Positions 34,850 through 45,730 of a stretch of 64,000 nt of DNA are shown piece by piece (the first letter of the stretch is position 1; each line of letters starts with the position of its first letter). The notes under the pieces are model-generated. The model saw only the letters and a program-made list of their open reading frames with translations, did no database searches and was not told where the DNA came from. The position numbers and the translations under genes were made by a program. This stretch comes from Burkholderiales bacterium. GTDB taxonomy: Bacteria; Pseudomonadota; Gammaproteobacteria; Burkholderiales; Thiobacteraceae. The stretch spans positions 1 through 64,000 of the forward strand of contig JAIMAL010000009.1 of the NCBI GenBank assembly GCA_023511995.1, read 5' to 3'.

Positions 34850-35656
34850 TCATTTGATGTCGAGAAACTTCACCAGCTCGTCGTAGTCGGCAAGGCGCGC
34901 CGGCTCGAAGTGGGTATAGCCGTTGAACTTGAAATACTCCGCGGCCTCGGCGTCCTCGTGGGCCTTGAGCAGGGCCTGGGTGAGCAGCGCCTTTTGCGGG
35001 AAGTCCTTGCGCACGGCGAAAGTCAGGTGGGGCATGCCCTTGCCCTGCAACACCAGCACCAGGTTGTAGCCCCGGTTGGTCCATACGTTGAAGAGGGGGC
35101 TCGCCGCCACCCCCACGTCGATCAGGCGGTATTGCAGGGCATTGAGCACCGCCGTGGCATCGCTGTAGAAGGTGACGCTGCGGAAGTATTTGGCCGGATC
35201 GATGCCCATGGCCTTCAGTTCCGCGAGGGCGAGCTGGGTGATCATGGCGTCCTTTTCGTAGAAGCCGATGCGCTTGCCCTTCATGTCCTCGGGGAAGGCG
35301 ATGTTGCTGTCGGCCAGCGCCATGAAGGCCGCGGAAAGCAGGCCGGGAATCTTGACCACCGGCTCGTAGCCTGCCAGACGGTTCGCCTTCATGATCATCG
35401 AAGGCGGCGCATACATGAAGTCGTAGCGCCCCGCCTGCGCCTTCTTCATGTATTCATCGTAGGTCTTGACCGCCTCCACCCGTACCGGCTTTTTCAACTG
35501 ACGGCCGAGGTAATTGGCGAGCCCCTGATACTCCCGCACCACGATGATGGGACTGCGGACATAGTCCTGCACGCCGAGAATGTAAAAATCCGCCGCCCAC
35601 GCCGGGAGGCTCAAAAGCAGTGCGATGAAGCCGATCAAGCCAGTGCGCAGTTTCAT
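34850..35656 (-). CDS. PhnD-like periplasmic substrate-binding protein
   Basis: 268 residues from the ATG at 35656 with a good AAGGAG ribosome-binding site. A signal peptide (MKLRTGLIGFIALLLSLPAWAA) precedes a type 2 binding-protein fold of the phosphate/phosphite/phosphonate group (FYILGVQDYVRSPIIVVREYQGLANYLG, YDFMYAPPSMIMKANRL, KGKRIGFYEKDAMITQLALAEL). No permease or ATPase genes are adjacent, so it may serve a transporter elsewhere or a sensor. The ligand cannot be assigned from the sequence. Confidence 0.85.
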   Translation of the reverse strand: MKLRTGLIGFIALLLSLPAWAADFYILGVQDYVRSPIIVVREYQGLANYLGRQLKKPVRVEAVKTYDEYMKKAQAGRYDFMYAPPSMIMKANRLAGYEPVVKIPGLLSAAFMALADSNIAFPEDMKGKRIGFYEKDAMITQLALAELKAMGIDPAKYFRSVTFYSDATAVLNALQYRLIDVGVAASPLFNVWTNRGYNLVLVLQGKGMPHLTFAVRKDFPQKALLTQALLKAHEDAEAAEYFKFNGYTHFEPARLADYDELVKFLDIK

Positions 35657-35701
35657 GGTTGTCTCCTTCTCGTTATCGATCCCCTGCCCCAAGGTAACGT
35701 T

Positions 35702-35731
35702 ATTACAGGGTCCCTTTGCCCCTACCGTCAA
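35702..35731 (-). promoter_or_regulatory. Promoter of the PhnD-like gene
   Basis: On the minus strand a -35 TTGACG (35726-35731) and a -10 TGTAAT (35702-35707) are separated by 18 nt, about 45 nt before the start codon. This is the best sigma-70-type promoter I found by eye in the window. Confidence 0.6.
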
Positions 35732-35797
35732 GCAACGGTCCTGGCACTTCCCCCACCGAATGGGAAAAACGCGTTGCCCCGACTTCGAGCCTTTTTG

Positions 35798-37852
35798 CTA
35801 CGCATTCATGAATTCCTCCGCCTGCGGCAGCCAGCGCGCCAGGTGCCTTTCCACGGCCTCCGGATGCGCGGAAAGCAGCCGCGGCGCCACCTCCCGGGCC
35901 AGGCTCAGCAGCTCGGTGTCGGCGGTGGGGTCGGCAATGCGCAACATGGGCACCCCGCTTTGGCGGGCGCCCAGGAATTCGCCGGGGCCCCGCAGGGCCA
36001 AATCCTGCCGTGCGATTTCGAAACCATCGGCAGATTCGTAGATCACCTTTAGCCTTGCCCGCGCCAGTTCCGACAGGGGCCGCTGGTAGAGGAGGATGCA
36101 CACGCTGGCCGCCGCCCCCCGCCCCACCCGGCCCCGCAACTGGTGCAACTGGGCAAGCCCCATGCGCTCGGCGTGTTCGATCACCATCAGCGAGGCATTG
36201 GGGACGTCCACCCCCACCTCGATCACCGTCGTGGCCACCAGAAGCTGGATTTCGCCCGCCTTGAAATCCTCCATCACCTGGGCCTTTTCCCGCGCCCCCA
36301 TGCGGCCATGCACCAGTCCCACCCGCAGGTCGGGGAAGGTGGAACGAAGGGCGGCATAGGTCTCCTCCGCCGCCTTGAGCTGGAGTTTTTCCGACTCCTC
36401 CACCAGGGGACAGACCCAGTAGGCCTGGCGTCCCTGGCGGCAGGCCTCGCGGATGCGGGCGATGACTTCATCGCGGCGGGATTCCTCCACCAGCTTGGTC
36501 ACCACCGGCGTGCGTCCCGGCGGCAGCTCGTCGATGACGGAGACGTCGAGATCCGCGTAATAGCTCATGGCCAGGGTGCGGGGAATGGGGGTGGCGCTCA
36601 TCATGAGCTGGTGGGGGTTCACCCCCTTGTTGTGGAGGGCGAGGCGCTGGGCGACACCGAAACGATGCTGCTCGTCCACCACCGCCAGCCCCAGGCGGGC
36701 GAATTCCACTCCTTCCTGAAAAAGCGCATGGGTGCCCACCACCAGGGGCGCCTCACCTTCGGCGATGAGGCGCAGCATGGCTGCCTTTTCCTTTTTCGAC
36801 AGGCTTGAGGTCAGCCAGGCCACCCGCACCCCCAAGGGCTCGAACCATCCGGCGAGCTTGCGATGGTGCTGCTCCGCCAGAATTTCCGTGGGGGCCATCA
36901 CCGCCGCCTGCCAGCCGCTGTCCACCGCTTGGGCGCAGGCAAGCGCCGCCACCACGGTCTTGCCGCTGCCCACATCCCCCTGCAGCAGGCGGTGCATGGG
37001 GTGGGGGGTGGCCAGGTCCCGGGCAATTTCCGCCACCACCCGCTCCTGGGCAGCCGTCAGGCGAAAAGGGAGGCTTTCCCTTAGCCGCTCGGTGAGCGCC
37101 CCGCGGCGGGCCAGCACCGGCGCCTGCCGCTGGCGCCGCCGCTGGTAATGGCGGCGCATGGAAAGCTGCTGAGCCAGCAGCTCGTCGAACTTGAGCCGCT
37201 GCCAGGCAGGATGCTGCCGCGCCTCCAGGGCGGCCGCGCTGGCGTGGGGAGGGGGTTCGTGGAGATGGCGCACCGCGGCGGCAAACTCCATCAGACCCAG
37301 GGCCTCGCGTACCTCCACCGGCAGGGTGTCGCTAAGATCGAGCCGCGCCAGCGCCTTGGCCACGAGCGCCCGCAGGGCATGCTGGGACAGACCGGCGGTG
37401 GTGGGATAGACGGGCGTCAGGCTCTCCTTCAGGGGCGTGTGGTTGCCCACGACCCGGAACTGGGGATGGACCATCTCCGGGCCGAGGAAGCCCTGGCGGA
37501 TTTCCCCCAGAAGACGCACCCGCGCCCCTTCCTGCAGGGCCTTCACCTGATTGGGATAGAAGTGCAAAAGCCGCAGGTAGAGGCTGCCCGTGGCATCCTC
37601 GATCAGGCAGAGGAACTGGCGTCGGGGGCGCAGACGCACTTCGGCCTTGACCACCTGCCCCTCCACCTGCACGGTGCGGCCGAAGGGCGCCTCACGGATG
37701 GGATAGAGGTGGGTTTCATCCACATAACGCAGGGGCAGGTGCAGCACCAGGTCGAAATCGCGGCGAATCCCCAGGCGTTCGAGCCGCTCCCGCACCGCCT
37801 GCGAGGCCTCGCCGATCACCGATGTGGGAGATGGATGCGCCGCGCCCGCCAC
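35798..37852 (-). CDS. recG: ATP-dependent DNA helicase RecG
   Basis: Remodels stalled forks and branched DNA. 684 residues. The N-terminal wedge/OB domain (VIREAPFGRTVQVEGQVVKAEVRL-like region near residues 50-75; read as YPIREAPFGRTVQVEGQ) is followed by helicase motifs: Walker A QGDVGSGKTVVAALAC (near 287-302), DEQHRFGV (near 390), MSATPIPRTLAMSYYADLDVS, and the C-terminal QLRGRVGRGAAASVCILLY. Normal length. It is at the end of the gmk-rpoZ-spoT-ridA-recG cluster. Confidence 0.96.
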   Translation of the reverse strand: MAGAAHPSPTSVIGEASQAVRERLERLGIRRDFDLVLHLPLRYVDETHLYPIREAPFGRTVQVEGQVVKAEVRLRPRRQFLCLIEDATGSLYLRLLHFYPNQVKALQEGARVRLLGEIRQGFLGPEMVHPQFRVVGNHTPLKESLTPVYPTTAGLSQHALRALVAKALARLDLSDTLPVEVREALGLMEFAAAVRHLHEPPPHASAAALEARQHPAWQRLKFDELLAQQLSMRRHYQRRRQRQAPVLARRGALTERLRESLPFRLTAAQERVVAEIARDLATPHPMHRLLQGDVGSGKTVVAALACAQAVDSGWQAAVMAPTEILAEQHHRKLAGWFEPLGVRVAWLTSSLSKKEKAAMLRLIAEGEAPLVVGTHALFQEGVEFARLGLAVVDEQHRFGVAQRLALHNKGVNPHQLMMSATPIPRTLAMSYYADLDVSVIDELPPGRTPVVTKLVEESRRDEVIARIREACRQGRQAYWVCPLVEESEKLQLKAAEETYAALRSTFPDLRVGLVHGRMGAREKAQVMEDFKAGEIQLLVATTVIEVGVDVPNASLMVIEHAERMGLAQLHQLRGRVGRGAAASVCILLYQRPLSELARARLKVIYESADGFEIARQDLALRGPGEFLGARQSGVPMLRIADPTADTELLSLAREVAPRLLSAHPEAVERHLARWLPQAEEFMNA

Positions 37853-37865
37853 CGCTTTCCCGGTT

Positions 37866-38249
37866 TCAGCGGCTTAGCACCATGACCGCGTCCGCCTCCA
37901 CCAGGGCTCCCCGCGGCAACGCCGCCACACCCACCGCCGCGCGCGCCGGGTAGGGCTCGCGGAAATACTGGGCCATGATTTCGTTGACCTTGGCGAAGTG
38001 GCCGAGATCGGTGAGGAAGACATTGAGCTTGACCACATCCTGAAGACTTCCCCCCGCCGCCACCGCCACCGCCTGCAGATTGCGGAAGACGCGGTCGATC
38101 TGGTTTTCGATGCCCTCCACCAGTTGCTGGGTTTGCGGATCGAGCCCGATCTGCCCGGACAGATAGACGGTCTGCCCGACACGCACGGCCTGGGAGTAGG
38201 TGCCGATGGCCTGGGGCGCGTCGGGGGTGCGGATGATTTCTTTGCTCAT
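37866..38249 (-). CDS. ridA: RidA family reactive intermediate deaminase
   Basis: 127 residues. It hydrolyses reactive enamine/imine intermediates made by PLP enzymes. The family core is [24 protein letters not shown] (near residues 15-38), the catalytic Arg is in [19 protein letters not shown], and the C-terminus is EADAVMVL. It overlaps the spoT stop by 4 nt and lies upstream of recG, a conserved betaproteobacterial position. Confidence 0.95.
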   Translation of the reverse strand: MSKEIIRTPDAPQAIGTYSQAVRVGQTVYLSGQIGLDPQTQQLVEGIENQIDRVFRNLQAVAVAAGGSLQDVVKLNVFLTDLGHFAKVNEIMAQYFREPYPARAAVGVAALPRGALVEADAVMVLSR

Positions 38250-40384
38250 GCTTTGGCTCCCGTTGTTGCTTCTCGCCGCTCGCCTTTCACCCGCGTGATG
38301 CGCGCCACTTCGGGAATCTTGCGCAGCTCGCGCATCACGCGCGCCAGATGGTTGCGGTCCTCCACCTGGAGCGTGAAATACATGGAGGTGTAGGCGCTGC
38401 CCGGTTCCTCCTCCATGCTGACGTTCTCGATGTTGGAATTGTTCTCGGCGATCGCCGCCGCCACCTTGGCCAGCACCCCCCGCTGATTGGCCACCACCAG
38501 ACGCAGGCTCACCTCGAAGAGCCTATGGGTATCCGGCTCCCATTCCACATCCACCCATTTGTCCGGGTCATCGCGGTATCTCGCCACCGCAGGGCAGTCG
38601 TGGGTGTGGATGATGAGACCGTGGTCCTTGTCGATGAACCCGATGATGGGATCGCCCGGAATCGGTCGGCAGCATTTGGCGAACTGCACCGCCAGCCCTT
38701 CGCTGCCACGGATGGTGATGGAGCCGATGGCGCGGCGGTCGGTGGGCTCCTCGCCGATGGCCAGCAGTCGCCGCGCCACCACCAGACTGAGGCGTTTGCC
38801 CAAGCCGATTTCGGCCAAAAGCTCCTGCCGGCCGTTGAGGCCGTACTCCCGCAACAGTTCGTTCCAGTGGGCGTCGTCGACCCGCGACAACTCGCTGCCC
38901 AAGGCGCGCAGGGCCTGCGCCAGCAACTGTTCGCCGAGGCTTGCCGCCTCCTCCGTGCGCATGCGCTTGAGGTAGTTGCGGATGTGGGAACGGGCCTTGC
39001 CGGTGACCACATAATTGAGCCAGGCCGGTTTCGGTTGCGCGGTGGGCGAGGTGATGATTTCCACCCGGTCGCCGTTGCGCAGCTCGGTGCGCAGGGGCGC
39101 AAGCTCGCCGTTGATTTTCACCGCCACACAGTGATTGCCGACATCGGTGTGCACCGCATAGGCAAAATCCACCGCCGTCGCCCCCCGTGGCAGCGCCATG
39201 ATTTTGCCCTTGGGTGTGAAGACATAGACCTCATCGGGGAAGAGGTCCACCTTGATGTGTTCCAGGAATTCCACCGCATCCCCCGATTCGCTCTGAATCT
39301 CGAGCAGGCTCTGCAGCCACTGGTGGGTCTTCTGCTGGGCGCTGTCCATCGGCTCCTCGCCGGTCTTGTACAGCCAGTGGGAAGCCACCCCCGTCTCGGC
39401 GATCTTGTGCATCTCCTGCGTGCGAATCTGCACCTCGATGGGGGTGCCGAAGGGGCCGAAGAGATGGGTGTGCAGAGACTGGTAACCATTGGCCTTGGGG
39501 ATGGCGATGTAATCCTTGAACTTGCCGGGAATGGGCTTATAGAGGCTGTGCAGGGCACCCAGGGCGAGGTAGCAGCTGGGCACGTCCTTGACGATCACCC
39601 GGAAGCCGTAGATGTCGAACACTTCGGAGAAACTGAGGCCCTTCTCCTGCATCTTGCGGTAGATGCTGTAAAGATGCTTTTCCCGGCCGGTGACGGTGGC
39701 CTCGATGCCCGCCTCCTTCAGCTTCTGCACGATGGCTTCCTGCACCTTCTCGACGATGGCCTTGCGGTTGCCCCGCGCCGCTTTCACCGCTTTGGCCAGC
39801 ACCTGGTAGCGGGTGGGATAGAGGTAGCGGAAGGCGAGGTCCTCCAGCTCCTGGTAAAGATTGTTGAGGCCCAGGCGATTGGCGATGGGGGCATAGATTT
39901 CCAGGGTTTCCTTGGCGATCCGCCTCCGTTTGTCCGGCGGCATGGAATCCAGCGTGCGCATGTTGTGCAGCCGGTCCGCGAGTTTGATCAGGATGACGCG
40001 CACATCGCGCGCCATGGCAAGGAGCATTTTGCGGAAGTTCTCCGCCTGCTCGTGGGCCTCGGTCTGGAATTCGATTTTGTCCAGCTTGGATACGCCGTCC
40101 ACGAGTTCGGCCACGGATTTGCCGAACTGGGCGGCAATCTCCTCCTTGCCGACCGGCGTGTCCTCCACCACGTCGTGCAGCAGCGCCGCGCACAGGGCCT
40201 GCGCGTCGAGATGCCATTTGGCGAGGAGGCTGGCTACGGCGACGGGGTGGGAGATGTAGGGTTCGCCGCTTTTGCGGAACTGGCCCTCATGGGCCGCTTT
40301 GCTGAACTGGTATGCCTTTTCGACGAGGGCGACGTCTTCCGGCTTGAGATAGGTCAGCTGCTCACGAAGCTCGATGAGGTGCAT
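38246..40384 (-). CDS. spoT: Bifunctional (p)ppGpp synthetase/hydrolase SpoT
   Basis: 712 residues. The HD hydrolase domain has HDVVEDT near residue 72. The synthetase domain spans [20 protein letters not shown] to [20 protein letters not shown] near 235-320. The TGS domain ([31 protein letters not shown]) is near 390-420, and the C-terminal ACT domain ends in [22 protein letters not shown]. Both catalytic sites look intact, so it can make and degrade the alarmone. It follows rpoZ after 36 nt. Confidence 0.96.
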   Translation of the reverse strand: MHLIELREQLTYLKPEDVALVEKAYQFSKAAHEGQFRKSGEPYISHPVAVASLLAKWHLDAQALCAALLHDVVEDTPVGKEEIAAQFGKSVAELVDGVSKLDKIEFQTEAHEQAENFRKMLLAMARDVRVILIKLADRLHNMRTLDSMPPDKRRRIAKETLEIYAPIANRLGLNNLYQELEDLAFRYLYPTRYQVLAKAVKAARGNRKAIVEKVQEAIVQKLKEAGIEATVTGREKHLYSIYRKMQEKGLSFSEVFDIYGFRVIVKDVPSCYLALGALHSLYKPIPGKFKDYIAIPKANGYQSLHTHLFGPFGTPIEVQIRTQEMHKIAETGVASHWLYKTGEEPMDSAQQKTHQWLQSLLEIQSESGDAVEFLEHIKVDLFPDEVYVFTPKGKIMALPRGATAVDFAYAVHTDVGNHCVAVKINGELAPLRTELRNGDRVEIITSPTAQPKPAWLNYVVTGKARSHIRNYLKRMRTEEAASLGEQLLAQALRALGSELSRVDDAHWNELLREYGLNGRQELLAEIGLGKRLSLVVARRLLAIGEEPTDRRAIGSITIRGSEGLAVQFAKCCRPIPGDPIIGFIDKDHGLIIHTHDCPAVARYRDDPDKWVDVEWEPDTHRLFEVSLRLVVANQRGVLAKVAAAIAENNSNIENVSMEEEPGSAYTSMYFTLQVEDRNHLARVMRELRKIPEVARITRVKGERREATTGAKA

Positions 40385-40420
40385 GGGCGATCATGGAGCC
40401 TGGCGGCAGCCGAAGAAGGC

Positions 40421-40627
40421 TCACGCCTGTCCCTTGTTGAGGACCTCCAACCCCACCTTGCCGGCGGCAATTTCCCGCAGAGCGATGACCGTCGGCTTGT
40501 CCCGGTTGGGCTCCACCAGGGGCGTGGCGCCATTGGCGATCTGCCGCGCCCGCGCCGTGGCGGCAAGCGCCAGCTCGAAGCGGTTGGGGATGTGTTTCAG
40601 ACAATCGTCAACGGTGATGCGTGCCAT
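40421..40627 (-). CDS. rpoZ: RNA polymerase omega subunit
   Basis: 68 residues, starting [30 protein letters not shown], the standard omega N-terminus. It helps assemble RNA polymerase around beta-prime and is part of the ppGpp-binding site in proteobacteria, which fits its place between gmk and spoT. The C-terminal part is shorter than in E. coli, as in other betaproteobacteria. Confidence 0.96.
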   Translation of the reverse strand: MARITVDDCLKHIPNRFELALAATARARQIANGATPLVEPNRDKPTVIALREIAAGKVGLEVLNKGQA

Positions 40628-40653
40628 ACTGACCTCACGAAATCCGGCAAAAG

Positions 40654-42182
<1,529 letters not shown>

Positions 42183-42308
42183 TGATGGTACTCCCGAAAA
42201 TCCGCCCCGGCCTTTACTTCCCGGGGGCAAATGCCGAAAATGGCAACAAACGGGCAGTTTGTCAAACCGAAGCAAAACCCCAGGAAAAGCAGGCTCAGGT
42301 TTTCCACC

Positions 42309-43250
42309 ATGGCGACACAACCCAACCGGGCTCTGCCGGAAGGCTATCAACTGCTCAACTACAAGGTGGTCAAGCAGCTTTCCGGCGGAGGCTTTTCCAT
42401 CGTCTATCTGGCGCACGATGAAAACGGCGTGCCGGTGGCCATCAAAGAATATCTGCCGAGCCAGCTCGTGCTGCGCGAGGAAGGCTCCGTCGTCCAGGCC
42501 ACCAGCGCCGAAAACCTCGCCACCTTCCGCTATGGCATGAAATGCTTTTTCGAGGAAGGGCGGGCGCTGGCCAAGATCAACCATCCCAACGTGGTGCGGG
42601 TGATCAACTTTTTCCGCGCCAATGAGACCGTCTACATGGTCATGCGCTATGAGCGCGGCAAGACCCTGCAGGAGGAAATCCAGTCCCGCAAGCGCACGGT
42701 GAAGGAAAGTTTCATCCGCCGCGTCTTCGCCGAGCTATTGAATGGGCTGCGGGAGGTACACACCCACCGCCTGTTGCACCTCGACATCAAGCCCGCCAAC
42801 ATCTACATCCGTCTCGATGGTTCGCCGGTCCTGCTGGATTTCGGCGCCGCGCGGCAGACCCTGACCAACGAGAAGCCCCGGCTGTCCCCCATGTACACGC
42901 CGGGGTTTGCCGCGCCGGAGCAATACAAGAACCGCGACATCCTCGGCCCCTGGACAGATATCTACAGCGTCGGCGCCAGCATGTTCGCCTGCCTGGCCGG
43001 TTTCGCCCCCCAGGCGGCGGACCAGCGTCTGCAGAACGACAAGCTGGTCTCGGCGAAGAAACTCTGGGGCGGCCAGTATTCGGACCAGCTCCTTGAAATC
43101 ATCGACTGGTGCCTGCAACTCAATTACATGGATCGCCCGCAGAGCGTGTTCCAGTTGCAGAAGGCCCTCATGGAAGTGGTGCCTGGCCCGGAAAAGAAAA
43201 AATCCCTCATCGACAGCATCAAGACGACGCTGACCCGCGAAATCTTCTGA
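42309..43250 (+). CDS. Ser/Thr protein kinase (Hanks type, non-RD)
   Basis: 313 residues from the ATG at 42309; in-frame ATGs at 42231 and 42240 are alternatives, since no start has a strong ribosome-binding site. The glycine loop is QLSGGGFSIVYLAHD, the catalytic Lys is in PVAIKEYLP, the catalytic loop is HLLHLDIKPANIYI-like (LLHLDIKPANIYIR; Leu instead of Arg before Asp), and the metal-binding motif is LDFGAAR. No membrane segment follows. It is paired with the PP2C phosphatase 9 nt downstream, so the two probably control phosphorylation of shared targets. Confidence 0.92.
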   Translation: MATQPNRALPEGYQLLNYKVVKQLSGGGFSIVYLAHDENGVPVAIKEYLPSQLVLREEGSVVQATSAENLATFRYGMKCFFEEGRALAKINHPNVVRVINFFRANETVYMVMRYERGKTLQEEIQSRKRTVKESFIRRVFAELLNGLREVHTHRLLHLDIKPANIYIRLDGSPVLLDFGAARQTLTNEKPRLSPMYTPGFAAPEQYKNRDILGPWTDIYSVGASMFACLAGFAPQAADQRLQNDKLVSAKKLWGGQYSDQLLEIIDWCLQLNYMDRPQSVFQLQKALMEVVPGPEKKKSLIDSIKTTLTREIF

Positions 43251-43259
43251 CCGCCCGCC

Positions 43260-44180
43260 ATGAAGTTCTCCATTTTCCAGGCCAGCCGCCAGGGGGGTCG
43301 CAAATACAACCAGGACCGGGTGGCCTATTCCTACAGCAAGGATGCGCTGCTCATGGTGGTGGCCGATGGCATGGGCGGCCATTTCCATGGCGAGGTGGCG
43401 GCGCAGATCACGGTGGAGATGGTCACCGATCTTTTCCAGAAGCACGCGCGGCCCACCCTCAAGGACCCCCAGGCCTTCCTCAACCACGCCCTGCATGCCG
43501 CCCACAAGGCCATCACTGCTTACGCCGACAAGCATGGCCTGCTGGAATCGCCCCGCACCACCTGTGTCGCCTGTGTGGTGCAAAACAACACCGCCTGCTG
43601 GGCCCACGTGGGCGATTCTCGGCTCTATTTCTTCCGTGGCATGAAGCTCATCGCCCGCACCCACGATCACTCCAAGGTGCAGCAGATGTTCGACCAGGGG
43701 CGCATCAGCGAGGCGGAAATGCTCACCCATCCGGAACGCAACAAGATCTACAACTGCCTCGGGGGCATCCTGCCGCCGGAGGTGGAACTGTCCCGGCGCG
43801 TACCCATCCAGCAGGGGGACACACTGCTTCTGTGCACCGATGGCGTCTGGGGCGTGCTGTCGGAAACCGAGCTCGCCTCCATCCTGGACACCTACACCAT
43901 CACCACGGCGATTCCGGAAATTCTCGACCACGCCGAATTCCGCGGTGGGGAGGAAGGGGACAACCTGTCCGCCATCGGCATGACCTGGGGTGAGCCGGTC
44001 AAACGGGGACTCGCCCAGGAGCTCATCACCACCCAGGGCATGCCCATCGACGAGGTGAGCACTCAGCTCGATCCCTTCAGCGTGAGCCGCGATCCCACCC
44101 AGCAAACCCAGATCACCGAGGCGGACATCGAGCGCGCCATTGAGGAAATCCAGGAAGCGATCCGCAAATACTCCAAATGA
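43260..44180 (+). CDS. PP2C-family Ser/Thr protein phosphatase
   Basis: 306 residues. Metal-binding motifs are QDRVAYSYSKDALLMVVADGMGGHFHGEVAA (residues about 18-50), HVGDSRLYFFRG near 117, LLLCTDGVWGVL near 190 and EGDNLSAIGMTW near 238. A C-terminal tail (SVSRDPTQQTQITEADIERAIEEIQEAIRKYSK) lies beyond the catalytic domain. It lies just after the kinase, a pairing used to reverse kinase action. Such kinase/phosphatase pairs next to rph and rdgB occur in betaproteobacteria. Confidence 0.93.
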   Translation: MKFSIFQASRQGGRKYNQDRVAYSYSKDALLMVVADGMGGHFHGEVAAQITVEMVTDLFQKHARPTLKDPQAFLNHALHAAHKAITAYADKHGLLESPRTTCVACVVQNNTACWAHVGDSRLYFFRGMKLIARTHDHSKVQQMFDQGRISEAEMLTHPERNKIYNCLGGILPPEVELSRRVPIQQGDTLLLCTDGVWGVLSETELASILDTYTITTAIPEILDHAEFRGGEEGDNLSAIGMTWGEPVKRGLAQELITTQGMPIDEVSTQLDPFSVSRDPTQQTQITEADIERAIEEIQEAIRKYSK

Positions 44181-44218
44181 GCGGCGTATAATTTGGGTTT
44201 TGCTGCCCTCTGACCGCC

Positions 44219-44935
44219 ATGCGCCCCAGCCAACGCCGAGCCGACGAACTGCGCCCCGTGCGCATCCTCCGCCATTACACCAAGCATGCCGAAGGGGCCG
44301 TGCTGATCCAGTGCGGGGACACCCACGTCATCTGCACCGCCAGCGTGCTGGACAAGGTGCCGCCCCACGTCAAGGGGACGGGCAGCGGCTGGGTGACGGC
44401 GGAATATGGGATGCTGCCGCGGGCGACGGGCACCCGCACCGACCGCGAGGCGGCGCGGGGCAAACAGAGCGGGCGCACCCTGGAAATCCAGCGCCTCATC
44501 GGCCGGGCGCTGCGTGCCGTGACCGATCTTGGCAAACTGGGGGAACGCACCATCCATCTCGACTGCGACGTGGTGCAGGCCGATGGTGGTACCCGTACCG
44601 CCAGCATCACCGGCGCCTTCGTCGCCCTGCACGACGCGGTGACCCATCTCCTCGCCCAGGGGGTGATCACGGAATCGCCCCTGCGTGACTTCGTTGCCGC
44701 CGTCTCGGTGGGGATTTACCAGGGAGTGCCGGTGCTGGATCTGGACTACGCCGAGGATTCCCAGTGCGATACGGACATGAACGTGGTCATGACCGGCAGC
44801 GGGGGCTTCGTGGAAATTCAGGGCACGGCGGAAGGGGTACCCTTCAGCCGCAGCGAGATGAATGCCCTGCTGGATCTCGCGGAAAAGGGTATCCGCGAAC
44901 TCATCGCCGCGCAGAAGGCCGCGCTGGCCAACTGA
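44219..44935 (+). CDS. rph: RNase PH
   Basis: A phosphorolytic 3'-5' exoribonuclease that trims tRNA precursors. 238 residues with [16 protein letters not shown] at the start, [48 protein letters not shown] near residues 60-107, and [34 protein letters not shown] near 175-208. Intact and full length; 38 nt after the phosphatase stop. Confidence 0.96.
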   Translation: MRPSQRRADELRPVRILRHYTKHAEGAVLIQCGDTHVICTASVLDKVPPHVKGTGSGWVTAEYGMLPRATGTRTDREAARGKQSGRTLEIQRLIGRALRAVTDLGKLGERTIHLDCDVVQADGGTRTASITGAFVALHDAVTHLLAQGVITESPLRDFVAAVSVGIYQGVPVLDLDYAEDSQCDTDMNVVMTGSGGFVEIQGTAEGVPFSRSEMNALLDLAEKGIRELIAAQKAALAN

Positions 44936-44940
44936 AATGT

Positions 44941-45016
44941 TCCCCACGGGGCAGCTGGCGGACACGGAGGAACAGCCAGAGATTCGCTCCGCGCCCTCCG
45001 TGGTGAAGGATTTTTT
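44941..45016. repeat. Degenerate intergenic repeat (ACACGGAGG/CCTCCGTGG type), copy 1
   Basis: The rph-rdgB gap holds GGCGGACACGGAGGAACAGC (44957-44976) and, after a short spacer, CTCCGCGCCCTCCGTGGTGAAGG (44987-45009). The halves are imperfect inverted repeats of one another and share GGACACGGAGG and CTCCGTGG with the gap after rdgB. This looks like the scattered dyad repeat seen between genes in many proteobacteria. Confidence 0.55.
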
Positions 45017-45025
45017 GGCAATCCC

Positions 45026-45628
45026 ATGAAAAAACTCGTCATCGCCTCCAACAACCCGGGGAAGCTCAGGGAGATCGAGCGCATCCTCGAACCCCTGGGG
45101 CTGGAAGTCCTCCCCCAGTCGGCCTTCAACATCCCGGAGGCGGAGGAACCCCATCCCACCTTCATCGAAAACTGCCTGGTCAAGGCCCGCCATGCGGCGG
45201 AACATTCCGGCCTGCCGGCACTCGCCGATGATTCGGGCATCTGCGTCGATGCCCTCAACGGTGCGCCCGGGGTATATTCCGCGCGCTTTGCCGGCGAGCC
45301 CAAATCGGATGCCCGCAACAACGAGAAGCTGATTTCGCTGCTTAGCAACGAGCCCAACCGCAAGGCCCACTATTACTGCGTCATCGTCCTGGTCCGCCAT
45401 CCCCACGATCCCGAGCCCCTCATTGCAGAAGGCCGCTGGGATGGCGAAATCATCGATGAGCCCCGCGGCAGCGGCGGTTTCGGTTACGATCCCCATTTCC
45501 TCGTGCCGGAACTCAACATGACCGGCGCCGAGTTGCCCATGGACGTGAAAAACCGCATCAGCCACCGGGGCAAGGCCCTGGCGCAACTGGTGGAAAAATT
45601 GAAAGTCGGGGGCATTTTCGATGTCTAA
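45026..45628 (+). CDS. rdgB: RdgB, XTP/dITP diphosphatase
   Basis: A house-cleaning pyrophosphatase that removes non-canonical purine triphosphates. 200 residues. The N-terminus KLVIASNNPGKLREIERIL, the metal-binding LADDSGICVDALNGAPGVYSARFAGE (near residues 68-93), and the C-terminal GFGYDPHFLVPE and NRISHRGKALAQLVEKL are all present. It is flanked on both sides by related degenerate intergenic repeats. Confidence 0.95.
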   Translation: MKKLVIASNNPGKLREIERILEPLGLEVLPQSAFNIPEAEEPHPTFIENCLVKARHAAEHSGLPALADDSGICVDALNGAPGVYSARFAGEPKSDARNNEKLISLLSNEPNRKAHYYCVIVLVRHPHDPEPLIAEGRWDGEIIDEPRGSGGFGYDPHFLVPELNMTGAELPMDVKNRISHRGKALAQLVEKLKVGGIFDV

Positions 45629-45640
45629 ACAGAACACGCT

Positions 45641-45712
45641 TTCCCCGCGGAGTACGCGGAGGACACGGAGGGGCGCAAAATCTTGCCTGCGCATTGCAAT
45701 CTCCGTGGCTTG
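45641..45712. repeat. Degenerate intergenic repeat (ACACGGAGG/CTCCGTGG type), copy 2
   Basis: The rdgB-pncA gap has CCGCGGAGTACGCGGAGGAC (45644-45663) running into ACACGGAGG, and CTCCGTGG at 45701-45708 after a 29-nt spacer. The left arm is itself a short tandem of GCGGAGNACGCGGAGGACACGGAG units. Same family as copy 1, in the same relative position to its neighbour genes. Confidence 0.55.
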
Positions 45713-45730
45713 GCTTAGCAGGACTTGACC

